Shown here in pieces: positions 1 through 7,479 of a DNA stretch of 64,000 nt. The stretch comes from Actinoplanes sandaracinus. Its GTDB lineage: Bacteria; Actinomycetota; Actinomycetes; Mycobacteriales; Micromonosporaceae. The stretch is from positions 186,001 through 250,000 of the forward strand of contig NZ_JASCTH010000005.1 of NCBI RefSeq assembly GCF_030009775.1, in the 5' to 3' direction. The notes below the pieces were generated by a model that was not told where the DNA came from, did no database searches, and saw only the letters and a program-made list of their open reading frames with translations. Made by a program: the position numbers and the translations under genes. Position 1 is the first letter of the stretch. The number at the start of each line of letters is the position of its first letter.

Positions 1-291
1 GGCCGCGGCGCCCCCGGTGGACCGGCCGTGATTGGCGCGGAAGACGTAGAGCAGCCGGTCGACGTCGACGAACCGCAGGTAGTTGAGGGTGCGGGTCTGG
101 TTGTCCAGCAACCGGCCGGCGGTCAGCCGCACCTGGCCGAGGTCGAACGGGTAGGCGGAGACTCCCAGATCGGCGCGGACCGGTGGGATGACGGCCGCGG
201 CGGCCGGGGCGCCGCGCAGCAGGGCGGGGCCGACCGCGCCGGCGATTGCGACGCCGAGGACGGTGCGGCGGGAGACGGGGAGCGGGGACAT
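1..291 (-). CDS. Secreted GH127/DUF1680-type glycoside hydrolase, N-terminal part (cut by window edge)
   Basis: Only the first 97 codons are present; the gene runs off the left edge. The protein begins with a twin-arginine-like signal (VSRRTVLG followed by a hydrophobic stretch and AAAA), so it should be exported. The mature start (DLGQVRLTAGRLLDNQTR, then FVDVDRLLYVFR) is the typical opening of secreted DUF1680 proteins, a family that includes beta-L-arabinofuranosidases. The catalytic Glu and Cys residues lie outside the window. A TGTGAGCGATAACA-type operator sits upstream at 470-483, the same site found before the GH27 and GH43 genes, which links it to the same regulon. Confidence 0.8.
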   Translation of the reverse strand, partial: MSPLPVSRRTVLGVAIAGAVGPALLRGAPAAAAVIPPVRADLGVSAYPFDLGQVRLTAGRLLDNQTRTLNYLRFVDVDRLLYVFRANHGRSTGGAAA

Positions 292-469
292 TCGGCTAAG
301 CCTCCGGGACGACTCGGGCGAGGGCGGCGGGGGAACGCCGCTTCTGTGATCGCTAACAGCCGCAAGCCGACTCGTCGGCGGGCGCCGTGGCATGGCGAGA
401 GGCGGCGCTGCGTAGGCTCCGGCCGGGAACCGGGACGCGGAACGGCACGACGCGGGACGAATTGCCGGG

Positions 470-483
470 TGTTATCGCTCACA
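470..483 (-). promoter_or_regulatory. TGTGAGCGATAACA operator-like site upstream of the GH127-type gene
   Basis: Read on the minus strand this is exactly TGTGAGCGATAACA, identical to sites at 46782 and 48630. It lies about 180 bp upstream of the start at 291. A second half-site (GCGATAACA) is seen on the plus strand at 510-518. The dyad form resembles LacI-family operators. The rest of 292-561 shows no coding signal. Confidence 0.6.
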
Positions 484-561
484 CTTTGGTTGCTGCAGAT
501 TGAAACACCGCGATAACACGACTGTCAACGCATCGACGACGCCGCATCGACGGGCGGCGGC

Positions 562-1317
562 TCAGGTGAGCAGGAGGACCCCGGCGACAGCCGCGGCGAA
601 CACCACGATGGTCCAGCGCAGCACCGCCGCCGGCAGCAGCCGCGCGATCCGGGCGCCCACGAAGCCACCGACGATGGTGCCCGGGACGAGCACCGCGACG
701 ACCGCCCAGTTCACCGGGCCGAACGCACTGTAGATCAGCACCGTGGTCAGGCCGACCACGGCGGAGAACACGTTCTTGAGAGCGTTGAGGCGTTGCATCG
801 TCTCGTCCAGCACCAGTGCCAGCGCGGCGACCAGCAGCACACCCATCGCCGCGTTGAAGTAGCCGCCGTAGACGCCGCACAGGAACACCGACAACTGCAC
901 CAGCACGGTCGTACGGCGCGGGGAGTTCGTCTTCGGGTGCCCGGCCATCGCCCGCAGCCTGTCCTGGAAGGCCAGCATCGCGGCGGCGGCCAGCAACAGG
1001 AAGGGCACCACGATGTCGAAGACCGACCGCGGGGTGAACAGCAGGATCCCGCTGCCGCACAACGCGCCCACGACGATCGTGGGAATGATCGTCCGTATCC
1101 GGCGCCGTTGACCGGCCAGTTCGGGGCGGCTGCCGAGGGCGCTCGCGGCATAGCCCGGAGCGACCGACAGCGCGTTGCTGACGTTGGCGGCGACCCCCGG
1201 CAGGCCGAGACCGACCAACAGCGGGAAGGTGATCAGCGACCCGCCACCGGCGATCGCGTTGACGGCACCGGCCACCAGACCGCCGCCCAGGAGGATGAGC
1301 CCCTCTCCCGGTGTCAT
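562..1317 (-). CDS. TauE/SafE-family sulfite exporter-like membrane permease
   Basis: This 251-residue protein is almost entirely hydrophobic, with about eight predicted membrane segments. The N-terminus carries the family signature GGGLVAGAVNAIAGGGSLITF, a glycine-rich repeat half seen in TauE/SafE (DUF81) transporters. The family exports sulfur-containing organic anions or sulfite, but the substrate here cannot be told. The ATG at 1317 is chosen because AAGGG lies just upstream and because an upstream extension would add a basic, non-membrane leader overlapping the next gene. It lies 55 bp downstream of the small acidic protein gene on the same strand. Confidence 0.85.
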   Translation of the reverse strand: MTPGEGLILLGGGLVAGAVNAIAGGGSLITFPLLVGLGLPGVAANVSNALSVAPGYAASALGSRPELAGQRRRIRTIIPTIVVGALCGSGILLFTPRSVFDIVVPFLLLAAAAMLAFQDRLRAMAGHPKTNSPRRTTVLVQLSVFLCGVYGGYFNAAMGVLLVAALALVLDETMQRLNALKNVFSAVVGLTTVLIYSAFGPVNWAVVAVLVPGTIVGGFVGARIARLLPAAVLRWTIVVFAAAVAGVLLLT

Positions 1318-1372
1318 GACCCGCCCTTCCCGCCGCCCGGTGAACAGCCGGGGAGACCGGCCGTCGATGTGC

Positions 1373-1789
1373 CTAGTCCTGGTGCTCCCGGACCTTCTCG
1401 ACCGGCCAGCCGATGAACTCGGCGACCTCCTCGGCGTCACCGGACAGGGCCCAGTCCTCGATCGCGTTGGCGAGGCCGTCGGGCAGTCCCTCGGTCACGA
1501 CGTACGTGAGGCCGGCGTCCTCCAGGACGCGGTCGTAGTGGATCCACCTGTCGTCGGGATCGAGTTCCTGGCCCGCGGCCAGGAAGCCGCCGGGGCCGTC
1601 GTTGCCGGCGGCGAGGATCTCGTTGGTTCGCCAGTCGACGATGTCCCAGGCGGTCTCGCCGATCTGACCGCCGGTGACGATCCGGTTCCCCTGGGCCTCC
1701 AATTCCGAGATCCGCTCCCCGATCTTCTCGTTGTCGGCACGATTGGCTTCGAGCGCGTTCTGGATGTGGGTCTTCACAAGGTCGGTCAT
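1373..1789 (-). CDS. Small acidic hypothetical protein
   Basis: The protein has 138 residues, is rich in Asp and Glu, and lacks a signal peptide or membrane segment, so it should be cytosolic. I do not recognise a named domain. The N-terminal third (NRADNEKIGERISELEAQGN) is likely helical. Next comes a Trp/Asp-rich stretch (WDIVDWRTNEILAAGNDGP) and a C-terminal helix. The ATG at 1789 has GGGGGA about six bases upstream. It lies between an AraC-type regulator and a TauE-type permease on the same strand, which gives no firm functional clue. Confidence 0.7.
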   Translation of the reverse strand: MTDLVKTHIQNALEANRADNEKIGERISELEAQGNRIVTGGQIGETAWDIVDWRTNEILAAGNDGPGGFLAAGQELDPDDRWIHYDRVLEDAGLTYVVTEGLPDGLANAIEDWALSGDAEEVAEFIGWPVEKVREHQD

Positions 1790-1859
1790 GGCGGTCCCCC
1801 GATGATCATTTGGTGGCGTCGTGGAGCATACGTGCGCCCGCGGCCCGGGCACACGGACC

Positions 1860-2708
1860 TCACGGCGTGGTGGAACGAGCAGTCCGGTGCAGGGCGCGCA
1901 CGTACTCGCCGGGTGTCCGGCCGACGGCCGCCCGGAACTCGTTGACCAGGTGCGCCTGGTCGGTGTAGCCGAGCCGGGTCGCGATGTCGGCGGCGCCGGA
2001 CGCGCCGTCGACCGCGAACTGCCGGGCCGCCTCCTGCAACCGCACCCACCGCCGGACCCAGGCCGGACCGTGCCCGATGGTCTCCCTCAGGGCCCGCTGG
2101 ACGGTCCGCGCCGATCGGCCGGCGGGCAGCGGGTCGCCGCGGTTGATCGCGTCCACGGTCTCGTTCGCGAGTCGTTGCCGGCCGGTCAGCGGCCGCTCGG
2201 CGGTCATCTCGCTGATGATCTCCGTGGCCCGGGCGATCCGGGTCGCGGTGTCCGGCGCCGCGGCGACCGCGCGCAGCAACGCGTACAGCCGGGCGTCCAG
2301 GGCGGGACCGACGGCTAGGGTCCGGTCGGCGACCGCCTCCGGGGTCAGGTCGCTGACCACGGCGAGCCCGGCCGGGCGGAGCCGGATCGCAAACCCGGCG
2401 CCCCAGCCGGCGATCTCGCGGGTCCACGCCCGCCGGTGCACACCGGTCACCACGAGTTCGGCGGGAACATGACCGGCCTCGACGGTGAGGGTGACCGCCG
2501 GGTCGGTGAGGATGCGCTGATCGATGCGTTCGCCGCCGGGCAGGTTCCACGCCACGGTCCAGAAGTGGTCGACCACCTCGCTGATCGCCGCAGAGGCCGG
2601 ATAGGTGGTCGCCGCGTACCGGGCGAGGTTCTCCGGATGCAGGACCCCGGACCGGTCGGTCCGCCCGATCGGTTTTCGCGTGCCGGGAATCCTGTCGCGA
2701 ATCTCCAA
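1860..2708 (-). CDS. AraC-family transcriptional regulator
   Basis: The 282-residue protein has an N-terminal sensor region of the DUF6597 type (VVDHFWTVAWNLP) and a C-terminal AraC double helix-turn-helix. The second helix shows the expected pattern: DIATRLGYTDQAHLVNEFR followed by GRTPGEYVR. The start is TTG at 2708 with GGGAGG close upstream. It is divergent from the DUF6157 gene, with only 26 bp between the two starts, so it may control that gene. The inducer is not evident. Confidence 0.85.
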   Translation of the reverse strand: MEIRDRIPGTRKPIGRTDRSGVLHPENLARYAATTYPASAAISEVVDHFWTVAWNLPGGERIDQRILTDPAVTLTVEAGHVPAELVVTGVHRRAWTREIAGWGAGFAIRLRPAGLAVVSDLTPEAVADRTLAVGPALDARLYALLRAVAAAPDTATRIARATEIISEMTAERPLTGRQRLANETVDAINRGDPLPAGRSARTVQRALRETIGHGPAWVRRWVRLQEAARQFAVDGASGAADIATRLGYTDQAHLVNEFRAAVGRTPGEYVRALHRTARSTTP

Positions 2709-2734
2709 TACCCTCCCCCGTCGTCGCGGCCAGC

Positions 2735-3163
2735 ATGACGGGCATGCACAGCACCAACTACGTCAACACTTTCATCCAGGTCGCCGAGGACTGCACGGCG
2801 GTCGCCGCGTCGGTCCCCCCGGAACGGGCCACGGCCAGCGTCGCCGAGCTGACGTTCCGGATGATCGCCGAAGCGCCGTACCAGCACACCTCCGACGACG
2901 TGGTGTTCACCGTGTGGGCGGACCGGCGTGGGGTGCCGGAAGCCGACCGCGCGGCCGCGCGGGAGCAGTTCTTCGCCAAGGGCCAGCCCTGCCTGCGTTC
3001 CAGCGACCTCGGCAAACGGTACGGCTGGGGCTTCCACTTCGACGCCGCCGGCCGGGTTGCGCTGATGCCGGTGGGCTCCGCCGAGTACGCGCGACTGGCC
3101 GCCGGCCAGGCCCCCGACGGCACACCGGTCTCCGTCACCCGCGCCATGCGCAGCCGCCGCTGA
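2735..3163 (+). CDS. DUF6157 family protein
   Basis: A 142-residue soluble protein that matches the pattern of DUF6157 proteins, which open with MHSTNYVNTFIQVAEDC and contain the segment HTSDDVVFTVWADR. The function of the family is unknown to me. The family-typical start would be the ATG at 2744; the ATG at 2735 adds three residues. It is transcribed away from the AraC-type regulator. The stretch 3164-3381 after it holds no convincing gene. Confidence 0.8.
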   Translation: MTGMHSTNYVNTFIQVAEDCTAVAASVPPERATASVAELTFRMIAEAPYQHTSDDVVFTVWADRRGVPEADRAAAREQFFAKGQPCLRSSDLGKRYGWGFHFDAAGRVALMPVGSAEYARLAAGQAPDGTPVSVTRAMRSRR

Positions 3164-3381
3164 TCCCCGCGCCGCTGATCACCTCGCGGCGGGCGCCGGA
3201 GACGACGCCCAGGACGTACGCCGTGGGCGGCCCCTGGCGGTCGCGTCCCGCCCGTCTCGTCCCGGCCGTCTCAGGACTGTGCCAGGCGCGCTCTCCCGAG
3301 CCGCCTCACCGGGTCCCAGCATCGGTGAGCTGCGGCGAGCGCCGTGCCGCGCCGGGTGATCGCGGGTGAGCTGGAACCTGA

Positions 3382-4122
3382 TCATCGGGAGAGCCTAGAA
3401 CGGGCGGGCCCGCGACGGGCCGCCCCGTTCGGGCATGGCGGTGGCCCGTCCCGGCCTCGACGGCCGCCGTTCACCGTGGCATCCGTATCGGGCCGGACGA
3501 GGTGGAACACCACTCGGCCGGAAGCCGCCGCGATCCGCCGACGACCGCATCTGATCAGATGATCGATCGCCAACCGCCCACCGCCGACATTGTCGGTCAC
3601 CGACGACAGATCAGCCGGATCATCCGACGGCGCATACGCATACACCACCGGCACCGGCAACTCCCCCAACGACAACCGCGTATCCGGCCGGGCACCCACC
3701 ACGATCAGACCATCGACCCGCCGCGACAACAACGCCCGCAGATGGTGCTTCTCACGGATGGCGTCACCCCGCGCATCACACAGGAACACCGACGTCTGAT
3801 CCGAACCGAACGCGTCCTCCGCACCCATCAGAATCGGAATCGAGAACCGCCCCTCCACATCGGACGTCAACAACCCGACCGTACCGCTGCGCTGGGTGAT
3901 CGGGCCCTGCGCGAAGGTGTTGGGTGAGAACGAGAGCTGCTCGGCTGCCTGGATGACCCGTGCTTTGTTCTCAGCACAGACCTACGGCCGGCCGTTGAGC
4001 GCTTTCGAGGCGGTGGCGACCGAGACGCCGGCCAGCCTCGCCACATCACGCGGGGTGACATCGCGGTGGACCTCGCCCGCCGGCTTGCCGGCCGCCGACC
4101 CTCTTGACAACAAAATCTCCAT
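3382..4122 (-). pseudogene. LacI-family regulator, broken by a stop codon and truncated
   Basis: Starting from the ATG at 4122 the reading frame encodes a clear LacI DNA-binding domain (TPRDVARLAGVSVATASKALNGRP). It is then stopped by a TAG at 3982-3984 (codon 47). The same frame continues with KARVIQAAEQLSFSPN, a hinge, and the start of the effector domain (GTVGLLTSDVEGRFSIPI, then RRVDGLIVVGARPD). Homology is lost near DHLIRCGRRRIAAASG, before the second half of the sugar-binding domain. Both a nonsense change and a lost C-terminus are therefore present. It is divergent from the sugar importer whose operator lies at 4129-4149. Confidence 0.85.
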
Positions 4123-4128
4123 CACATT

Positions 4129-4149
4129 ACGTTTTCGAAAACGTTTTCG
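4129..4149. promoter_or_regulatory. Overlapping CGAAAACGTTTTCG palindromes, probable LacI-family operator
   Basis: Two perfect palindromes overlap: ACGTTTTCGAAAACGT at 4129-4144 and CGAAAACGTTTTCG at 4136-4149. They sit in the divergent region between the broken LacI gene (start 4122) and the importer operon (start 4342). CpG-centred dyads of this type are typical LacI/GalR operators. The rest of 4123-4341 is the importer leader. Confidence 0.75.
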
Positions 4150-4341
4150 GCACTCGAAGCCTCAGGCAAGCCCTCGCTACCGCCCTGAATGGATCCCTTG
4201 CTCACGTGCTCATTCGCGTGGAAGGACAGCGGCCAGCCTAGCTCACTCAGCGGTAACTCCGAAACATCCGTCCGAAACCACACACACCGTTGGGCACGCT
4301 CGTTCGGCGTCCGCGCGCCTGACAGCTCAAGGAGGAGCACA

Positions 4342-5652
4342 GTGAGAACACGGATAGACCGCGGCGTCCGCAAGGCGGTCGCCTCGGCGATGGCTCTGGG
4401 ACTCGTGGCCGCGCTCGCGGCCTGCGGGACCGACGACAAAGCCGGCGGCGCGACGGCGCCGGTGACCGCCGAAGGCGTCGACGACGGCGCCGAACTGACG
4501 CTGTGGACCCGGGCTCCGCTGGAGCTGCAGGCCAAGGCGCTGGTGGAGGCGTACAACACGTCGCACAAGAACCAGGTGAAGCTGACCATCGTCCCGAACG
4601 ACGACTACGTGGCGAAGGTCGGCGCCGCGGCCGGCAGCAAGAACCTGCCCGACCTGTTCGCCGCGGACATCGTCTACGTTCCCAACTTCACCGAGGCCGG
4701 GCTGTTCAGCGACATCAGCGAGCACATCGGCAAGCTGCCGTACGCCGACAAGATCAATAAGGGACACGTCACGGCCGGCACGTACGAGGGTAAGAAGTAC
4801 GTCCTTCCGTTCGTCCTCGACCTGTCGGTGATGTTCTGGAACAAGGCCCTCTACAAGGAGGCCGGCCTCGACCCGGAGAAGGGCCCGGCCACCCTCGACG
4901 AGTTCAAGTCGCAGGCCCAGGCCGTGCAGAGACTCGGTAAGCCCGGCACCTACGGCACCTATTTCGGCGGCAACTGCGGTGGCTGCAACGTCTTCACCTG
5001 GTTCCCGATGATGTGGGCCAGCGGCGCGGACGTGATGGACGCCGAGGGTAAGGAGTCCCTGCTCGACGGCCCGGCCGCGCAGAGGGTCTACAGCACCTGG
5101 CGCGAGCTCCAGGCCGCCGGGGCGATCGCGCCCGGCTCGAAGGACGAGACCGGAGCCACCTGGGTCGCCGCCTTCCAGGAGGGCAAGATCGGCGTGATGC
5201 CGTACCCGGCGACCCTGCTGCCCACGGCCGCCAAGACCGTCGACGTCGGTGTGGCGCCGATCCCGGGGGCGACCGCGGGCACCGGCTCCACCTTCGTCGG
5301 TGGTGACGGCATCGGCATCTCGAAGGACTCGAAGAAGCACCCGCAGGCCTGGAACTTCCTGTCCTGGCTGACCTCCGAGGCCGCCCAGGTCGACGTGCTC
5401 GCCGCCGGCAACAGCACGGTCGCCCGCAGCGACCTGACCGCCAACCAGCACTCGGCGAAGGACCCGCGGGTCGCCACCATCAACCAGGTGGCGGGCGCAC
5501 CGCAGAGCCGGACACCGGTCGCGAAGAACTTCCAGCAGGCGTTCAACGCCCCGGGCAGCCCCTGGGTGACCCTGCTGCGCAACCAGGTCTACGGCGACGC
5601 CGGGACGCTCGCCAAGGACAACGCCGCCGTCACCGGCGTGCTCGGCCAGTGA
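4342..5652 (+). CDS. Carbohydrate ABC transporter substrate-binding lipoprotein
   Basis: The 436-residue protein is a family 1 extracellular solute-binding protein. It begins with a lipoprotein signal ending in a lipobox (LVAALAAC), so it should be anchored outside the membrane. The mature part reads TLWTRAPLELQAKALVEAYN, then DLFAADIVYVPNF and VMFWNKALYKEAGLDP, which are characteristic of sugar-binding proteins of the MalE/UgpB group. The GTG at 4342 is preferred because AAGGAGG lies just before it. It is the first gene of an importer operon with two permeases and a GH127 arabinofuranosidase, so arabinose-containing oligosaccharides are the likely cargo. No ATP-binding subunit is encoded here; a shared MsiK-type ATPase elsewhere is common for such actinomycete importers. 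Confidence 0.92.
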   Translation: MRTRIDRGVRKAVASAMALGLVAALAACGTDDKAGGATAPVTAEGVDDGAELTLWTRAPLELQAKALVEAYNTSHKNQVKLTIVPNDDYVAKVGAAAGSKNLPDLFAADIVYVPNFTEAGLFSDISEHIGKLPYADKINKGHVTAGTYEGKKYVLPFVLDLSVMFWNKALYKEAGLDPEKGPATLDEFKSQAQAVQRLGKPGTYGTYFGGNCGGCNVFTWFPMMWASGADVMDAEGKESLLDGPAAQRVYSTWRELQAAGAIAPGSKDETGATWVAAFQEGKIGVMPYPATLLPTAAKTVDVGVAPIPGATAGTGSTFVGGDGIGISKDSKKHPQAWNFLSWLTSEAAQVDVLAAGNSTVARSDLTANQHSAKDPRVATINQVAGAPQSRTPVAKNFQQAFNAPGSPWVTLLRNQVYGDAGTLAKDNAAVTGVLGQ

Positions 5653-5657
5653 CGACG

Positions 5658-5692
5658 GCACGGCGCCGGGACCGCAGGTCCCGGCGCCGTGC
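5658..5692 (+). terminator. 16-bp hairpin between binding-protein and permease genes
   Basis: A perfect 16-bp stem (GCACGGCGCCGGGACC and its complement) with a 3-base loop lies six bases after the stop of the binding-protein gene and 30 bases before the first permease. There is no T tract. It probably attenuates read-through or stabilises the upstream message, giving more binding protein than permease. Confidence 0.7.
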
Positions 5693-5722
5693 GCCGACCG
5701 ACTCGCGGAGGAACAACGCGAC

Positions 5723-6649
5723 ATGCCACCGACCCCGACCCTGACCGCCGCTCCGGACGGCGTCGCCGCATCGCCCGCCGCGCCCGGCAGGCGGCCGCGG
5801 CGACTGTCCCCCGCCCTCACCGGCTGGGCGTACGCCACGCCGACCGCCCTATTCGTACTGATCTTCTTCGTCGCGCCGATCCTGCTGGTGGCACAGATGT
5901 CGGTCTCCGACTGGGGACTGTTCACCGGCGACCGCGGCCTCAACGCCCCGGAGAACTTCACCAAGGCCGTCGGTGACCGGCTGTTCTGGCCCGCGGTCTG
6001 GTTCACCGTCAAGTACACCGTCGTCACCACCGTCATCCTGCTCGCCCTGGCGCTCGGGCTGGCGCTGGTCGTGCAGGAGTCGAACCGCTGGACCGGGTTC
6101 CTGCGCACGTCGTTCCTGATCCCCAGCGCGCTCGGCCTGGCCTCCGCCTCGCTGCTGTTCTACGCCCTCTACTCGCCGCAGAGCAGCCCGCTCGGCTTCC
6201 TCGGCGTCGAGTCGTTCCTCGGCACCCCGGCCACCGCGCTGTGGTCGACCGTGACGCTGATCGTGTGGCGGTTCGCCGGCTTCTACATGCTGCTGCTGCT
6301 CGTCGGGCTGCAGGGCATCTCCGGCGACGTCTACGAGGCGGCCCGGCTCGACGGCGCGAGCCGGTGGCAGACCTTCCGGCACGTGACGCTGCCGCTGCTG
6401 CGGTCGTCGCTCGCCCTGTGCACCATCCTCTGCGTCACCGGGTCGATGCTCGCGTTCGACCAGTTCTACCTGCTCACCAAGGGCGGGCCGGACAACAGCA
6501 CGATCACCATCGTCCAGTTGATCTACAACATGGCGTTCTTCGGCCAGAACAACCTCGGCCGGGCCGCCGCCCTCTCGATCCTGGTGCTCGTCGCGCTGCT
6601 GATCGTCAACGTCCTGCAGTTCCGCGGCCTGCGCGACAAGGAGAGCTGA
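5723..6649 (+). CDS. Sugar ABC transporter permease, MalF/UgpA type
   Basis: This 308-residue integral membrane protein has six predicted transmembrane helices and the conserved cytoplasmic EAA loop (YEAARLDGASRWQTFRHVTLP), which docks onto the ATPase. The N-terminal tail is Pro/Arg-rich and cytoplasmic. The ATG at 5723 has GGAGG twelve bases upstream. The downstream permease starts four bases after its stop, so the two are co-translated partners of one importer with the lipoprotein at 4342. Confidence 0.92.
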   Translation: MPPTPTLTAAPDGVAASPAAPGRRPRRLSPALTGWAYATPTALFVLIFFVAPILLVAQMSVSDWGLFTGDRGLNAPENFTKAVGDRLFWPAVWFTVKYTVVTTVILLALALGLALVVQESNRWTGFLRTSFLIPSALGLASASLLFYALYSPQSSPLGFLGVESFLGTPATALWSTVTLIVWRFAGFYMLLLLVGLQGISGDVYEAARLDGASRWQTFRHVTLPLLRSSLALCTILCVTGSMLAFDQFYLLTKGGPDNSTITIVQLIYNMAFFGQNNLGRAAALSILVLVALLIVNVLQFRGLRDKES

Positions 6650-6652
6650 CCG

Positions 6653-7474
6653 GTGTCCCGCACCCTCATGCTGCGTACCCCGCAGCACGTACTCACCGGT
6701 GGCCTGGCCATCGTCTTCCTCTTCCCGCTCGCCTGGGCGGCGGTGGCGTCGGTCAGCCCGCAGCCCGGCACCGCGCAGATCTCCGGCTGGGGCCTCGGCA
6801 ACTACCAGACCCTGGCGAACTACCAGGCCGGCGTCGTCCAGTACCTGATCAACTCGACGGTGGTGTCCGGGCTGACCGTGGCGGTCACCCTGGTCGTGTC
6901 GGTCCTCGGCGGGTACGCGTTCGCGCTGTTCCGGTTCCCCGGCCGCAACCTGCTGTTCCTGATCACCCTGGCGATCCTGATGGTGCCCTACGCGACCCTG
7001 CTGATCCCGCTCTACGTGCTGCTCAACGAACTGGGCCTGCAGGACTCCCTGATCGGGCTGTCGCTGGTGCTGGCCATGTTCCAGCTGCCGTTCGCCACCT
7101 TCATGATGCGCATCTCGTTCGAGGCGATCCCTGCCGAGTTGCGGGAGGCAGCGCTGATCGACGGCTGCGGATCGTTGCGAGCGCTGCGGCACGTCCTGCT
7201 CCCGGCCGTCAAACCGGGCCTGATCACCGTCGGCCTGTTCGCGTTCCTGGCCGCCTGGAACGACTTCATCACGCCGCTGGTGCTGATCAGCGACTCCGAC
7301 AAGGCGCCGCTGCCGCTCGCCGTCGCCAACATGCGCCAGCAGGTGATGGGCATCGTCGACTACGGCGCCACCGAGGCCGGTGTGGTCGTCCTGGCCCTGC
7401 CCTGCGTCCTGCTCTTCCTCGCACTCCAACGGCATTACGTCCGCGGCTTCATGTCCGGCGCACTCAAAGGTTGA
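6653..7474 (+). CDS. Sugar ABC transporter permease, MalG/UgpE type
   Basis: A 273-residue protein with six predicted membrane helices and the EAA-loop signature ELREAALIDGCGSLRALRHV. It begins with GTG at 6653, three bases after the upstream permease stop. The C-terminus (YVRGFMSGALKG) is the usual ending of this permease group. It forms the second half of the membrane channel. The GTG start of the following GH127 gene is five bases beyond its stop, consistent with one operon. Confidence 0.92.
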   Translation: MSRTLMLRTPQHVLTGGLAIVFLFPLAWAAVASVSPQPGTAQISGWGLGNYQTLANYQAGVVQYLINSTVVSGLTVAVTLVVSVLGGYAFALFRFPGRNLLFLITLAILMVPYATLLIPLYVLLNELGLQDSLIGLSLVLAMFQLPFATFMMRISFEAIPAELREAALIDGCGSLRALRHVLLPAVKPGLITVGLFAFLAAWNDFITPLVLISDSDKAPLPLAVANMRQQVMGIVDYGATEAGVVVLALPCVLLFLALQRHYVRGFMSGALKG

Positions 7475-7479
7475 AACAC

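Noticed and set aside
4327..6108. Very long open frame antisense to the importer genes
   Set aside because: High GC keeps antisense frames open. The composition is Arg/Gly/His-rich without domains, and the plus-strand importer genes are clear.
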